A stretch of DNA of 64,000 bases from Actinomycetota bacterium (GTDB taxonomy: Bacteria > Actinomycetota > Acidimicrobiia > Acidimicrobiales > Microtrichaceae), in assembly GCA_016703525.1 (NCBI GenBank), contig JADJBW010000001.1, positions 496,001 through 560,000 on the forward strand. The letters are read 5' to 3'. Below are positions 8,634 to 17,979 of the stretch, piece after piece; position 1 is the stretch's first letter, and every line of letters begins with the position of its first letter. Both the position numbers and the translations under genes were made by a program. The notes beneath the pieces were generated by a model, which was not told the DNA's origin, made no database searches, and saw only the letters and a program-made list of their open reading frames with translations.

Positions 8634-10433
8634 ATGGAAGACGGCCTTCTTGTGCGACGCCGTTTCGTGTTGCAGGCGGCTTGGGACGCCGCTTCATGGA
8701 TCGCGGCGGTGCTGCTCGCCTCGGTCGCACGATACGAGTTCGAGATCAAGGATTCGCAGGCGTTGCGTGCGCTTGGGCTCGGCGCGATCGCCGCAGTTGT
8801 GCACGTGGTCGCCGGGCGAATCTCGGGGCTGTACATCCATCGCTGGCGGTACGGCACGTTCGAAGAGGTCACCGCCGTCACCCGCGTTGCGGCGGTGACG
8901 ACCGTGTTCATCGCCGTGATGAACCCGTTCCTGCTCGGTCACCTGGCGCCGATCCTCGCGACGATCCTGTCGGGTGCGCTTGCCCACGCAGCGATGATCG
9001 GCGGGCGGTTCCTGTGGCGCATCTGGTTGGAGCGCTCCATTCGCCACGAAGGCGAACGTGAGCGCGTGATCGTGTTCGGCGCCGGTGACGGTGGCGCCCA
9101 GGTCGTCAAGGCGATGGCGGCCGTCGGCTCGCCGTACCTGCCGGTAGCGATCGTCGACGACAACCCCGACCTCGCCAACCTGCGCATCAAGTCGGTTGCC
9201 GTGCGCGGCGATCGCACGCGGCTCCAGGCGCTGGCCAAGGAGTACGACGTCGCAACGGTCGTGATCGCCATCCCCAGTGCCTCGGGTGAGCTCGTGCGTG
9301 AGATCGTCCAGATCTGCGACGATGCTGGGCTGCGCACGCTGGTGCTGCCGCCGGTGGCGCAGCTCTTCGGCGCAGCGATCGAGATCGGCGACATCCGGCC
9401 GCTCACCGAGGCCGACTTCCTCGGCCGCCGCGAGATCAACACCGACATCGAGTCGGTCGCCGGATACCTGACGGGCAAACGGGTGTTGGTGACCGGTGCC
9501 GGCGGGTCGATCGGTTCGGAGCTCTGCCGTCAGATCCATCGCTTCGCGCCCGAGTCGGTGATCATGCTCGATCGCGACGAGTCGGCCCTCCAGGCGGTGC
9601 AGGTCTCGATCGAGGGTCGCGGTCTGCTCGACAGCGAACATCTCGTGGCCGCCTCGATCCGTGACCGCGAGCGGATGTTCGAGGTGTTCGATCGGTTCCG
9701 GCCGCACGTCGTGTTCCACGCCGCGGCGCTCAAGCATCTTCCGTTGCTCGAGATGCACCCCGACGAGGGATTCAAGACCAACGTCGCGGGCACGCTGCAC
9801 CTGCTCGACGCTGCCGCGGCGTTCGGTGTCGCGACGTTCGTGAACATCTCGACCGACAAGGCCGCCGACGCGAGTTCCACGCTCGGTCGCACGAAGCGCC
9901 TCGCCGAGCGACTCACGGCCTGGGCGGGCCACCGCTATGACGGCTCGTATCTGAGCGTGCGGTTCGGCAACGTGCTCGGAAGTCGCGGGTCGGTGCTGCC
10001 GCTGTTCCGTTCTCAGATCGAACGGGGTGGCCCGGTCACGGTGACCCATCCCGACGTGACCCGCTTCTTCATGACGATCGAAGAGGCGTGCCAGCTCGTG
10101 ATCCAGGCGGGCGCGATGGGCTACAACGGCGAGGTGATGGTGCTCGATATGGGCGAGCCCGTGCGCATCGCCGACCTCGCACGCCGCCTGATCGCCGAGG
10201 CCGATCGTCCCGTGCAGATCGAGTACACCGGCCTTCGCCCCGGCGAGAAGATGCACGAGGTGCTCTTCTCGCCCGACGAGCAGGCGGTGCTGTCGGAGCA
10301 CCCGCTGATCTCGCGGGTCGAGGTGCCACCGGTGCATCCCGCCGAACTCGGGTTGCAGTTCGACGGGGTCGAAGCGTCCGGTACGGCGAGCATCCGGGCG
10401 ATCGGCTCGATCCGCCTCGAGGAAACCGCCTGA
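8634..10433 (+). CDS. Membrane-anchored UDP-HexNAc 4,6-dehydratase (PglF/WbpM/CapD type)
   Basis: Polytopic nucleotide-sugar 4,6-dehydratase, 599 aa from this start, which makes the 4-keto-6-deoxy intermediate of bacillosamine or related sugars. Four N-terminal membrane helices are followed by a CoA-binding-like domain (VIVFGAGDGGAQVVKAM) and then a short-chain-dehydrogenase domain with VLVTGAGGSIGSELCRQI near residue 283. The active-site stretch is STDKAADASSTLGRTKRLAE, where the lysine is kept but the usual Tyr position is not Tyr, as is known in this family. I chose ATG 8634 because GGGAGG at 8621-8626 is correctly spaced. An in-frame GTG at 8565 would add 23 residues. With the PLP aminotransferase, acetyltransferase and sugar transferase nearby it forms a Pgl-like set. 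Confidence 0.92.
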   Translation: MEDGLLVRRRFVLQAAWDAASWIAAVLLASVARYEFEIKDSQALRALGLGAIAAVVHVVAGRISGLYIHRWRYGTFEEVTAVTRVAAVTTVFIAVMNPFLLGHLAPILATILSGALAHAAMIGGRFLWRIWLERSIRHEGERERVIVFGAGDGGAQVVKAMAAVGSPYLPVAIVDDNPDLANLRIKSVAVRGDRTRLQALAKEYDVATVVIAIPSASGELVREIVQICDDAGLRTLVLPPVAQLFGAAIEIGDIRPLTEADFLGRREINTDIESVAGYLTGKRVLVTGAGGSIGSELCRQIHRFAPESVIMLDRDESALQAVQVSIEGRGLLDSEHLVAASIRDRERMFEVFDRFRPHVVFHAAALKHLPLLEMHPDEGFKTNVAGTLHLLDAAAAFGVATFVNISTDKAADASSTLGRTKRLAERLTAWAGHRYDGSYLSVRFGNVLGSRGSVLPLFRSQIERGGPVTVTHPDVTRFFMTIEEACQLVIQAGAMGYNGEVMVLDMGEPVRIADLARRLIAEADRPVQIEYTGLRPGEKMHEVLFSPDEQAVLSEHPLISRVEVPPVHPAELGLQFDGVEASGTASIRAIGSIRLEETA

Positions 10434-10443
10434 GCGAACCCCG

Positions 10444-10494
10444 AGGGCGAGCCGTCCGGAAGGGCGAGCCGTCCGGAAGGGCGAGCCGTTCGGC
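10444..10494. repeat. Three tandem copies of a 17-bp unit
   Basis: The unit AGGGCGAGCCGTCCGGA is repeated at 10444-10460, 10461-10477 and 10478-10494; the last copy has diverged at its end. It lies just after the dehydratase stop codon, between two convergent genes. Confidence 0.8.
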
Positions 10495-10502
10495 CCTCCG
10501 CC

Positions 10503-10533
10503 GGTTCCGCTCAGTCCGCCAATGAGCGGAACC
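10503..10533. terminator. Hairpin between convergent genes, probable bidirectional terminator
   Basis: A perfect 11-bp inverted repeat, GGTTCCGCTCA / TGAGCGGAACC, has a 9-nt loop and overlaps the last codons of the minus-strand epimerase. It sits between two converging genes, where a bidirectional terminator is expected. There is no T-tract. Confidence 0.55.
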
Positions 10534-11446
10534 ACTCCACGGTTCGTTCGAGCCCGACGTTGAGATCCACGGGAACGACGTCGGGAAACAGCGCCCTCAG
10601 CCGGTCGTTGGTGGCCTGCGAGTGCTTCACGTCGCCCACGCGGCTTTCGACGTGCGCGCGCTCGATCGGGTGGCCGAGCAGCGCCTCGAGCTGGGCGATC
10701 ACATCGAGCAGCGAGGTGCGCGTGCCGAAGGCCAGATTGACGGGCTCCGAGCTGGCCACCCGTCGGACGACGGCGTCGGTGATCACCGAAGCGACCGTGT
10801 CGACGAAGGTGAAGTCGCGTGATTGCGTGCCGTCGCCGTGGACCGTGACGGGTTCACCGGCGAGCGCGGACGACACGAATGCCGGCACGACCGCGGCATA
10901 CGCGTGGCCCGCGGCCTGGAGCGGCCCGAACACGTTGAAGAACCGGAAGGCCAGCGTCGGCATCGCATAGGTGGACCTGTAGGCGAGCGCGTAGGCCTCG
11001 GTTGCGAGCTTCGACGCGGCGTACGGCGACAGGGGTCGCGTGGCGAGGTCCTCGTGCTTCGGAAGCGTCGGGTTGGACCCGTAGACCGATGAGGACGACG
11101 CGACTACTACGTGGAGGCCTCCGGCGCGGCGTGCGGCGTCGAGCACCTGAATGGTGCCGGTGGCATTCGCGTGGTGGCTGGCGAGCGGATCGGCGACGGA
11201 TCGCGGGACCGAGGGGCGGGCGCCGAGATGCACGACTGCGGCTGCGTCGTGGAGCACCGAATCGAGTGTGTCGGGGTCGGTCAGGTCTCCCTCGACCAGC
11301 GTCGCGTCGACGCCGTCGAGGTTGTGCCGAAAGCCGGTCGACAAGTTGTCGAGGGCCACGACCTCGCCGATCGCATCGTGGGCCGCCAGGGTCCGGCACA
11401 GATTCGCGCCGATGAACCCGGCGCCACCGGTGACCACAATCTTCAT
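10511..11446 (-). CDS. NAD-dependent nucleotide-sugar epimerase/dehydratase
   Basis: A 311-aa extended short-chain dehydrogenase acting on a nucleotide sugar, probably a UDP-glucose 4-epimerase-like enzyme. The N-terminus MKIVVTGGAGFIGANLC gives the GXXGXXG cofactor site. The active-site Ser-Tyr-Lys is seen in VVASSSSVYG and PLSPYAASKLATEAY (YXXXK). FRFFNVFGP and SRDFTFVDTV are typical of this family. ATG at 11446 was chosen over a long upstream in-frame extension, which is Arg/Pro-rich shadow sequence from the opposite strand. The gene is convergent with the dehydratase and divergent from the membrane protein gene. The substrate is not determined. Confidence 0.9.
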   Translation of the reverse strand: MKIVVTGGAGFIGANLCRTLAAHDAIGEVVALDNLSTGFRHNLDGVDATLVEGDLTDPDTLDSVLHDAAAVVHLGARPSVPRSVADPLASHHANATGTIQVLDAARRAGGLHVVVASSSSVYGSNPTLPKHEDLATRPLSPYAASKLATEAYALAYRSTYAMPTLAFRFFNVFGPLQAAGHAYAAVVPAFVSSALAGEPVTVHGDGTQSRDFTFVDTVASVITDAVVRRVASSEPVNLAFGTRTSLLDVIAQLEALLGHPIERAHVESRVGDVKHSQATNDRLRALFPDVVPVDLNVGLERTVEWFRSLAD

Positions 11447-11565
11447 CCCAGTCTCCCTCCTCTGCGGCGATCCTAGCGGTCGTGTCGGGCGGTTCCCGGA
11501 ACGGCACGGCGGTCGCGCCCTACGATCCGCAGGTCGAGCCGTCGGCCGGAAGGGAACGCCGATTC

Positions 11566-12354
11566 GTGGTGCACGACCTGGTGGACCGTCTGCAACTGGT
11601 GGATGCCGCCGCGTCCGCGTCGTGTGCGTTGGCTGCGGTCGTGCTGACGCGGCTGACGCCGTCGCGGGTCGCCGCCCGGTCCGCGGCCGCTTCGTTGGCC
11701 GTTGGGCTGGTCGGCGCTGCGCCGCCGTTGGTGGCGATCGACGAGAGCCGGTCGGCGGCGGTGGTTGTGTCGGTGGCAGTCGCCGCCCTCGCTCTGGCGA
11801 AACGCGGCGAGCGGTCGGAGCCCAACGACGCGTCGGCGCGGTCGGCGGTGTCGAACGACGGGGCGCAGCGGTGGCCGTCGGCGATGCTGATGATCTCGTT
11901 GCTCGGCGTCTATCTGACGGTGCCCGACACCGAGGTGATCGTGATGGTCGGCGCCGCCGCGCTGGTGGGGCTGATCGCCGCCGGCGGGCGTTCCACCGCA
12001 GCGGAGATCGCGGCGGTCGGTGCGGCGGGGGTCGCCGTGGCACTGGCCGGACTCGGGGGTCGGTCAGCGCCGATCATCGGGGTGATCGGTGCCGCCGGCG
12101 TGTTCCCGGCCGTGGCCCGGTGCGAGTGGCGGCGAGCCGTCTGGTCGCGCCGGGCCGGTGCCGAGGCGCGCTCGACGTCGCGGTCGTGGTGGATCGCGAT
12201 CGGTGCGCTCCATGCGATCGAGGTCGTGTTCTCGAGCCGAGTGCTGGCCCGTTCCTCGTCGACGCCGGTCGTGGCCGTGGTCGCCGCGCTCGCCGTGTCG
12301 AACGCGCTCGCGGTGATCGCGTTCGGCCGCCTTCGTGGGCGGGCCCGCCGGTAG
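11566..12354 (+). CDS. Predicted membrane protein of unknown function
   Basis: I do not recognise this protein. From the GTG at 11566 it is 262 aa, rich in Ala, Val and Leu, with about six to seven predicted membrane segments. These include ASCALAAVVLTRL, AAVVVSVAVAALAL, MLMISLLGVYLTV and VIVMVGAAALVGLIAAGG. A Shine-Dalgarno-like GGAAGGGAA at 11549-11557 supports GTG 11566 (or the adjacent GTG 11569). An in-frame GTG at 11482 would add an unlikely hydrophilic leader. It lies inside the glycan locus just before the aminotransferase gene (9 bp gap), so a role in glycan export or polymerisation is possible but unsupported. Confidence 0.6.
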   Translation: MVHDLVDRLQLVDAAASASCALAAVVLTRLTPSRVAARSAAASLAVGLVGAAPPLVAIDESRSAAVVVSVAVAALALAKRGERSEPNDASARSAVSNDGAQRWPSAMLMISLLGVYLTVPDTEVIVMVGAAALVGLIAAGGRSTAAEIAAVGAAGVAVALAGLGGRSAPIIGVIGAAGVFPAVARCEWRRAVWSRRAGAEARSTSRSWWIAIGALHAIEVVFSSRVLARSSSTPVVAVVAALAVSNALAVIAFGRLRGRARR

Positions 12355-12363
12355 CCTGCCGGG

Positions 12364-13488
12364 ATGACCCGCCTGTATCTGTCGCCTCCGCACATGGACG
12401 GCGACGAGCGTGAACGCCTGCTCGCGGCGTTCGACTCGAACTGGATCACGCCGCTCGGCCCCGAGGTCGACGGGTTCGAGGCGGAGCTCGCCGCCCGCTC
12501 GGGCCGATCGCATGGCGCAGCACTGTCGAGCGGCACCGCAGCGCTGCACCTCGCACTGATCCTGACCGGAGTGGGCGCCGATGACGAGGTCGTGGTCCCC
12601 ACCTTGACGTTTGCCGCGACGGCGAACGCCGTCACGTACGTGGGTGCCGCTCCGGTGTTCATCGACTCCGAGTTCGCCACCTGGAACCTCGATCCCGATC
12701 TGCTCGGCGAGTTCCTCGCCGCTCGCGCCACGCAGGGCCGTCTGCCTGCAGCGGTCATCTCGGTCGACCTGTACGGGCAGTGCGCCGACTACGACCGGAT
12801 CGTCCCGGTGTGCGAGCAGTACGGCGTGCCCCTCATCGTCGACGCGGCCGAGGCGCTCGGCGCAACGTGGGGAGGGCAACCGGCAGGCTCGTTCGGGGTG
12901 TTCGGCACCTTCAGCTTCAACGGCAACAAGATCATCACCTCCGGCGGCGGCGGGATGCTGACCGGCGACGACGGCGATGCCATCGCTCGGGCGCGCAACC
13001 TCGCGTCGCAGGCCCGCGAGCCGGCACCGCACTACGAGCACACGACCATCGGCTACAACTACCGCCTCAGCAACGTGTTGGCCGCGATCGGCCGCGGGCA
13101 GCTCGCGGACCTCGACCGCAAGGTTGCGCGACGTCGCGCCATCAACGCGATGTACCGCGATGCCCTGGGCGGTGTCGACGGCGTCGACTTCATGCCGTGG
13201 CACCCGCGAGGCGAACCCAACGGCTGGCTGACCGTGCTGCGGATCGACCCCGCGGCGTTCGGTGCCGACCGCGAGCAGGCGCGCCTGCACCTGGAATCGC
13301 TCGAGATCGAGGCGCGTCCTGCGTGGAAGCCGATGCACCTCCAGCCGGTGTTCGCCGAGGCGACCGCCGTGGGCGGATCGGTGTCGGAGACGATCTTCGA
13401 CGAGGGCCTGTGCCTGCCGAGCGGTTCGGCGATGACCGACGACGACGTCGAGCGCGTGGTCGACGCGCTGCTCAACAGTCGGGGCTGA
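12364..13488 (+). CDS. DegT/DnrJ/EryC1/StrS-family sugar aminotransferase (PglE-like)
   Basis: A 374-aa PLP-dependent aminotransferase that aminates a 4-keto nucleotide sugar. The N-terminus LYLSPPHMDGDERERLLAAF is characteristic of the PglE/PseC-type group, followed by the phosphate-binding SSGTAALHLAL. VDAAEALGATW holds the Asp that contacts the PLP nitrogen, and the Schiff-base lysine is in FSFNGNKIITSGGGG (K189). It should act on the product of the dehydratase at 8634 and supply the substrate of the acetyltransferase at 13505. The assignment to a bacillosamine-type pathway comes from this set of neighbours and is an inference. Confidence 0.92.
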   Translation: MTRLYLSPPHMDGDERERLLAAFDSNWITPLGPEVDGFEAELAARSGRSHGAALSSGTAALHLALILTGVGADDEVVVPTLTFAATANAVTYVGAAPVFIDSEFATWNLDPDLLGEFLAARATQGRLPAAVISVDLYGQCADYDRIVPVCEQYGVPLIVDAAEALGATWGGQPAGSFGVFGTFSFNGNKIITSGGGGMLTGDDGDAIARARNLASQAREPAPHYEHTTIGYNYRLSNVLAAIGRGQLADLDRKVARRRAINAMYRDALGGVDGVDFMPWHPRGEPNGWLTVLRIDPAAFGADREQARLHLESLEIEARPAWKPMHLQPVFAEATAVGGSVSETIFDEGLCLPSGSAMTDDDVERVVDALLNSRG

Positions 13489-13504
13489 CCAGCGCGTCGG
13501 CCCG

Positions 13505-14149
13505 TCACGGCTGCGGCGCGGCGGGGACGCCCCACACGCGTGCGCCGGGGGCGACATCGCAGAGCACGACGGCTCCCGCTCCCACGGTCGCGCCGTCGCC
13601 GATGGTGACGCCGCGAGTGACGATCGCACCGGAGCCGAAGAACACGTCGTTGCCGATGGTCACGTCGCCATTCACGAGAACCCCCGGGCTGAACGTGACG
13701 TAGTCGCCCACGACGGTGTCGTGCTGCACCGCCACGCCGACGTTCAGGTGGGTGTGGCGTCCGATCGTGACGTTCGTGGTGACCACGGCGCCGGGTGCGA
13801 CATAGACGCCGGGGGCCAGCCGGTTCTGCGTGCCGATCGTGGCACGGGGATGGACGAGCAGGGCCGCTTCGCAGGACCACGACGTTGCCAGGCCGTCGAT
13901 GCGCCGCCGCGCCGCGCAGGATCCGATCCCGATGATGTACTGGCCGCCGCCGGAGCGGAGCGCGTCGAGCGGCCCGACCGAGCCGACGCCGCGGGCCTCG
14001 AGCCGGTCGCGCATCGGCCCCGGCGGTGGCGGCTCGTCGGCGACGAAGCCGAGCATCTCGAAGGTGCCGGCCGCCGCCGCGGCGTCGAGCAACTCGCGAC
14101 CATGGCCGCCGCAGCCCACGATTCGCAGGCGGGTCGGGGTCGGGGTCAC
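13505..14149 (-). CDS. Sugar O/N-acyltransferase with left-handed beta-helix (PglD-like)
   Basis: A 214-aa acetyltransferase expected to acetylate the amino group installed by the neighbouring aminotransferase. The N-terminal half is a small Rossmann-like nucleotide-sugar domain (LRIVGCGGHGRELLDAA). From about residue 100 come hexapeptide repeats forming a beta-helix (HPRATIG, GVYVAPGAVV, NVTIGRHTHLNVGV, GVTIGDGATVGAGAVV). It ends in the usual ARVWGVPA motif. The GTG at 14149 overlaps the stop of the upstream sugar transferase (GTGA, 14146-14149). A longer frame reading into that gene is a shadow. This is the NeuD/PglD architecture. Confidence 0.9.
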   Translation of the reverse strand: MTPTPTRLRIVGCGGHGRELLDAAAAAGTFEMLGFVADEPPPPGPMRDRLEARGVGSVGPLDALRSGGGQYIIGIGSCAARRRIDGLATSWSCEAALLVHPRATIGTQNRLAPGVYVAPGAVVTTNVTIGRHTHLNVGVAVQHDTVVGDYVTFSPGVLVNGDVTIGNDVFFGSGAIVTRGVTIGDGATVGAGAVVLCDVAPGARVWGVPAAPQP

Positions 14150-14769
14150 GAGGTGGACGCTTCGGTGACCGCCATCGGATCGTCTTCGGGGTGGCCCTCG
14201 ACGCCGTCGCCGGTGACGATCGTCTTGAGCGTCCGACCGATGAGCTGCAGGTCGGTGCGAACCGACTGGGTGCGCGCGTAGTCGATGTCGTAGGCGATAC
14301 GTTCCGCCCACGGCAGCGAGTTGCGCCCCGAGACCTGGGCGAGCCCGGTGAGGCCGGGCCGGACGTTCAGGCGTTGGCGCTGCTGGTCGTCGTATCGCTC
14401 GACCTGGTAGCCGAGGGTGGGGCGCGGCCCGACGATGCTCATTTCGCCGGTCGCCACATTGATCAGCTGCGGGAGTTCGTCGAGCGAGAGGCGGCGGAGG
14501 ATCTTGCCGACCGAGGTGATGCGGCTGGCGTCGGGGAAGATCGGGTTGTCCCCGGCGACCATCGTGCGGAACTTCCACACCCGAAACGGCAGACCGCCCA
14601 TGCCGATTCGCTCTTGGCGGAAGAACACCCCGCCGCGCGAATTGAGGGCGATCGCGGCGGCGCACGCGCTCCCGAGGATCGCGGCCGGCACGGCGACGAT
14701 CGCAAGGATCACGAGGTCGACGACCCGCTTGCCTCGGTAGGGCTTGCCGGGGATCGAGCGTGTGTCCAT
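14146..14769 (-). CDS. Undecaprenyl-phosphate sugar phosphotransferase (PglC/WcaJ-type)
   Basis: A 207-aa monotopic phosphoglycosyl transferase that moves a sugar-1-phosphate from UDP-sugar to undecaprenyl phosphate, starting assembly of the lipid-linked glycan. It has one N-terminal membrane segment (VVDLVILAIVAVPAAILGSAC) and then the core motifs FFRQERIGMGGLPFRVWKFRTM, LRRLSLDELPQLINV and GPRPTLGYQ. This is the short PglC-like form, without the extra membrane domain of WcaJ. ATG 14769 is preceded by GGGAGGG on the minus strand. It forms a two-gene unit with the PglD-like acetyltransferase and is divergent from the amidotransferase gene. Confidence 0.93.
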   Translation of the reverse strand: MDTRSIPGKPYRGKRVVDLVILAIVAVPAAILGSACAAAIALNSRGGVFFRQERIGMGGLPFRVWKFRTMVAGDNPIFPDASRITSVGKILRRLSLDELPQLINVATGEMSIVGPRPTLGYQVERYDDQQRQRLNVRPGLTGLAQVSGRNSLPWAERIAYDIDYARTQSVRTDLQLIGRTLKTIVTGDGVEGHPEDDPMAVTEASTS

Positions 14770-14944
14770 GGTCCCTCCCACACAGGTTGGGCTCAGCGTA
14801 GTTCCGGGGTCGCCGGAACGCCGCCGGGGGTGTGGGTAGAACCACCCGTTGTCGTCATCCCGGTGAGTCGGTAGCCTGTTTGACGCTTCGCGTCGTGGAT
14901 CAGCGCGACGTCGGGGGCAGTCCGACGGGGGGAGGTCCCGGCTG

Positions 14945-16876
14945 ATGTGTGGCGTCGTCGGCGTCCTCGATTCGAAGGCAACACGAGATCCCGACGAGTT
15001 CCTGCAACTCGTTCGCGACATGTCGAAGCCTCTGCGGTGGCGTGGGCCCGATGGCGAAGGCGCCTGGGTCGACGACCACGGACGGGTCGCGTTCGGTCAT
15101 CGCCGACTGCGCGTGCTCGACCTGAGTGAGGCCGCGTCCCAGCCGATGGTGTCGCCGAGCGGGCGCCACGTCCTGACCTTCAACGGCGAGATCTACAACT
15201 TCATCGAGCTGCGCGAGAAGCTGCACCGTCGCGGCCTGCCCTTGCACAGCACGGGGGACACAGCGGTGCTGTGCGCGGCCTTCGATCGGTGGGGCGTACG
15301 GGGAGCGATCGAGCGGATCGAGGGCATGTTCGCCTTCGGTGTGTGGGACCGTGAGGAGCGTCGGCTCACCCTGGTGCGCGACCGCATGGGCGAGAAGCCG
15401 CTCTTCTACGGGCTTGCCGGGACCGAGGTGGTGTTCGCATCGGGCCTCGATTCGTTCCGTGCGCACCCGCGCTTCAACGCGACCATCGATCGCAATTCGG
15501 TCGCCCTGTTCCTGCGCCACCAGTGCGTGCCGAGCCCGTATTCGATCTACGAGAACGTGTGGAAGCTGCCGCCGGGGTGCCTGGTGGAGGTGTCGGAGCG
15601 TGGCGAGATCGGCGCTCCCGAGAAGTACTGGGATCTCAAGGGGCTCATCGAGCGCGGGTCGTCGCGGCCCTTCGCCGGATCACCGAACGAGGCGGTCGAC
15701 GAGCTCGAGCGGTTGCTCACGAAGTCGGTGGCCAACCGGATGATCGCCGACGTGCCCGTCGGCGCGTTCCTGTCGGGCGGCATCGACTCGTCGATCATCG
15801 TGTCGCTCATGCAGTCGGCGTCGTCGGGACCGGTGCGGACGTTCACGATGGGATCGCCGACGGCCGACTTCGACGAGTCCGCTGACGCTCGACTGGTTGC
15901 CGCGCACCTCGGCACCGTCCATCAAGAGATCCACGTCGACGCATCCGAGGCCCTCGCCCTGGTGCCGCGCCTCGCCGAGATCTACGACGAGCCGTTCGCC
16001 GATGTCTCGCAGGTGCCGACCTACCTGCTCGCGCGATTGGCGCGCACGGAGGTGACGGTCAGCCTGACCGGCGACGGGGGCGACGAGCTGTTCTGCGGCT
16101 ACAACCGCTACACCTGGATTCCGGCGTTGTGGCGGATCGCTCGCCTGGCCCCGCAACCGGTGCGGGCGCAGATGGCGGCGTGGATCACGGCGATTGCGCC
16201 GCACCATTGGGATCGAGCGGCCGGCGTGGTCCCCCGCAGGACCCGGCCCCGAATGCTCGGCCTGAAGCTCGCCAAGGTCGCCGAGTTGCTGCCGTACGAC
16301 GATGCCGACGAGATGTTCCATCGGGTGGTCTCCCATTGGGCGGACCCGACGTCGCTTGTGCTGGGCGCGGTCGAGCCGCCGACCATGCACACGGACCGCT
16401 CGTCGTGGCCGCAGGTTCCCACGGTGGTGGAGCGGATGATGGCGATCGACGCGCTCACCTATCTCCCCGACGACATTCTGGTGAAGCTCGACCGGGCGAC
16501 CATGGCCGTGAGCCTGGAGAGCCGCGTGCCGATGCTGGACCGGGCCGTCGTGGAGTTCGCGGCGTCGCTGCCGCTCTCGTACAAGATCCGCAACGGGCGG
16601 GACAAGTGGCTGCTGCGCCAGATGCTCGAGCGCACCGTCCCGGTCGCGCTGACCGATCGCCCGAAGTCGGGGTTCGGCGTGCCGATCGAGGACTGGCTGC
16701 GTGGGCCGCTGCGTCGCTGGGCGGAGGACCTGCTGTTCGGCCCGTCGATCCGCGAGTTCCTCAACACCGAGACGATCCACAGCGCCTGGTACGAGCATCA
16801 GCGGGGCGTACGCAACCACGCCTACCTTCTGTGGGACGTGCTGATGCTCGCGAGCTGGTTGGAGCTCCGAGGGTGA
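14945..16876 (+). CDS. asnB: Glutamine-dependent amidotransferase of the asparagine synthase (AsnB) family
   Basis: A 643-aa two-domain enzyme. The N-terminal class II glutaminase domain starts with the nucleophile Cys2 (MCGVVGVLDS) and contains RWRGPDGEG and FNGEIYNFIELR. The C-terminal synthetase domain has the ATP-pyrophosphatase motif FLSGGIDSSI near residue 277 and LTGDGGDELFCGYNRY. In surface glycan loci such proteins often amidate a uronic acid of the polymer, which would fit the UDP-sugar dehydrogenase at 7058. True asparagine synthesis remains possible. It shares a GTGA overlap with the next glycosyltransferase gene, so it is in the same plus-strand operon. Confidence 0.9.
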   Translation: MCGVVGVLDSKATRDPDEFLQLVRDMSKPLRWRGPDGEGAWVDDHGRVAFGHRRLRVLDLSEAASQPMVSPSGRHVLTFNGEIYNFIELREKLHRRGLPLHSTGDTAVLCAAFDRWGVRGAIERIEGMFAFGVWDREERRLTLVRDRMGEKPLFYGLAGTEVVFASGLDSFRAHPRFNATIDRNSVALFLRHQCVPSPYSIYENVWKLPPGCLVEVSERGEIGAPEKYWDLKGLIERGSSRPFAGSPNEAVDELERLLTKSVANRMIADVPVGAFLSGGIDSSIIVSLMQSASSGPVRTFTMGSPTADFDESADARLVAAHLGTVHQEIHVDASEALALVPRLAEIYDEPFADVSQVPTYLLARLARTEVTVSLTGDGGDELFCGYNRYTWIPALWRIARLAPQPVRAQMAAWITAIAPHHWDRAAGVVPRRTRPRMLGLKLAKVAELLPYDDADEMFHRVVSHWADPTSLVLGAVEPPTMHTDRSSWPQVPTVVERMMAIDALTYLPDDILVKLDRATMAVSLESRVPMLDRAVVEFAASLPLSYKIRNGRDKWLLRQMLERTVPVALTDRPKSGFGVPIEDWLRGPLRRWAEDLLFGPSIREFLNTETIHSAWYEHQRGVRNHAYLLWDVLMLASWLELRG

Positions 16877-17979
16877 CCGGATCGGGCGACGAACGGGTCG
16901 GTGTGCTGTGGCTCGTGAAGGGTCTCGGCGTGGGTGGCATGGAGCGTCTGCTGGTCAATCACGCGGCGGTGGGCGATCGATCGCGGTTCCGCTATTGCGC
17001 CGCCTACCTGGTGCAGCGCCCCGACAACGTGCTCGGTGAGCTGGCCGAACTCGATGTGCCGGTGACCCGCCTCGGGTCGGGCCGCACGCTCGACCCGCGC
17101 TGGGTCGTCGACCTGGTGCGTCTGGTGCGTCGCGAGCGGATCCGGGTGGTGCACACGCATTCGCCGCTGCCCGCCGCGGTGGCCCGTATCGTGCTGAGCG
17201 TGCTCGCCCCGTCGGTCCGCCTCGTGCACACCGAACACAACCGCTGGGACCGGTTCTCCGCGGGTACCCGCTGGGCGAACCGGCTCACCTTCGGTCTGTC
17301 CGACCGCATCTACGCCGTCTCGGACGACTCGCGCGATTCGATGACCGACCGCGCCCGACGTCGGGTCGAGACGCTGGTGCACGGCACGAACGTTGCCGAG
17401 GTTCGTGCGCACCGGGCCGACCGCAGCGACGCTCGGGCGGGGCTCGGGATCGGCGACGAGCAGGTGCTCGTCGGCACGGTCGCCAACCTCCGCGTGCAGA
17501 AGAACTATCCGTTGCTGCTCGACGTGGCCGACCGAGTGACGACGGAACGACCGAACGTGCGCTTCGTCGCGATCGGCCAAGGCCCGGAGGAGTCGTCGCT
17601 GCGAGCACGCCATGGCGAACTGGGTCTGGGCGAGCGGTTCCGGTTCTACGGTTTCGCCCCCGACGTGCATCGCCTGATGTCGGGGTTCGACGTGTTCTGC
17701 ATGTCGTCGGCCTTCGAGGGCCTGCCTGTGGCGTTGATGGACGCGTGCGCCCTCGGCCTGCCCGTGGTGGCAACGGCGGTGGGCGGCATCCCCGAAGCGA
17801 TCGGTGACGACGCCGTGCTCGTGCCCTCGGGCGACGCCGACGCGCTCGCAGCGGCGCTGATCGCCGTGATCGACGATCCGGAGCGTCGGGCCGAGCTCGG
17901 CCGTGCCGCAGCGACGCGGGCTGACCGTTTCGACGCGCGTCGCGCCGTGGAACGCCAGGAGGCCGACTACCTCGCATGA
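16873..17979 (+). CDS. Glycosyltransferase family 4
   Basis: A 368-aa GT-B glycosyltransferase. Landmarks are the glycine-rich acceptor loop KGLGVGGMERLLVNHA, then RIRVVHTHSPLPAAVAR and RLVHTEHNRWDRFS. The donor half has GTVANLRVQKNYPLLLDV and the EX7E-type stretch SSAFEGLPVALMDACALGLPVVAT. The GTG start overlaps the asnB stop by 4 bp and its own stop overlaps the ABC transporter start (ATGA, 17976-17979). All three should therefore be co-translated. Longer in-frame sequence inside asnB is a shadow. Donor and acceptor sugars are unknown. Confidence 0.9.
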   Translation: MTGSGDERVGVLWLVKGLGVGGMERLLVNHAAVGDRSRFRYCAAYLVQRPDNVLGELAELDVPVTRLGSGRTLDPRWVVDLVRLVRRERIRVVHTHSPLPAAVARIVLSVLAPSVRLVHTEHNRWDRFSAGTRWANRLTFGLSDRIYAVSDDSRDSMTDRARRRVETLVHGTNVAEVRAHRADRSDARAGLGIGDEQVLVGTVANLRVQKNYPLLLDVADRVTTERPNVRFVAIGQGPEESSLRARHGELGLGERFRFYGFAPDVHRLMSGFDVFCMSSAFEGLPVALMDACALGLPVVATAVGGIPEAIGDDAVLVPSGDADALAAALIAVIDDPERRAELGRAAATRADRFDARRAVERQEADYLA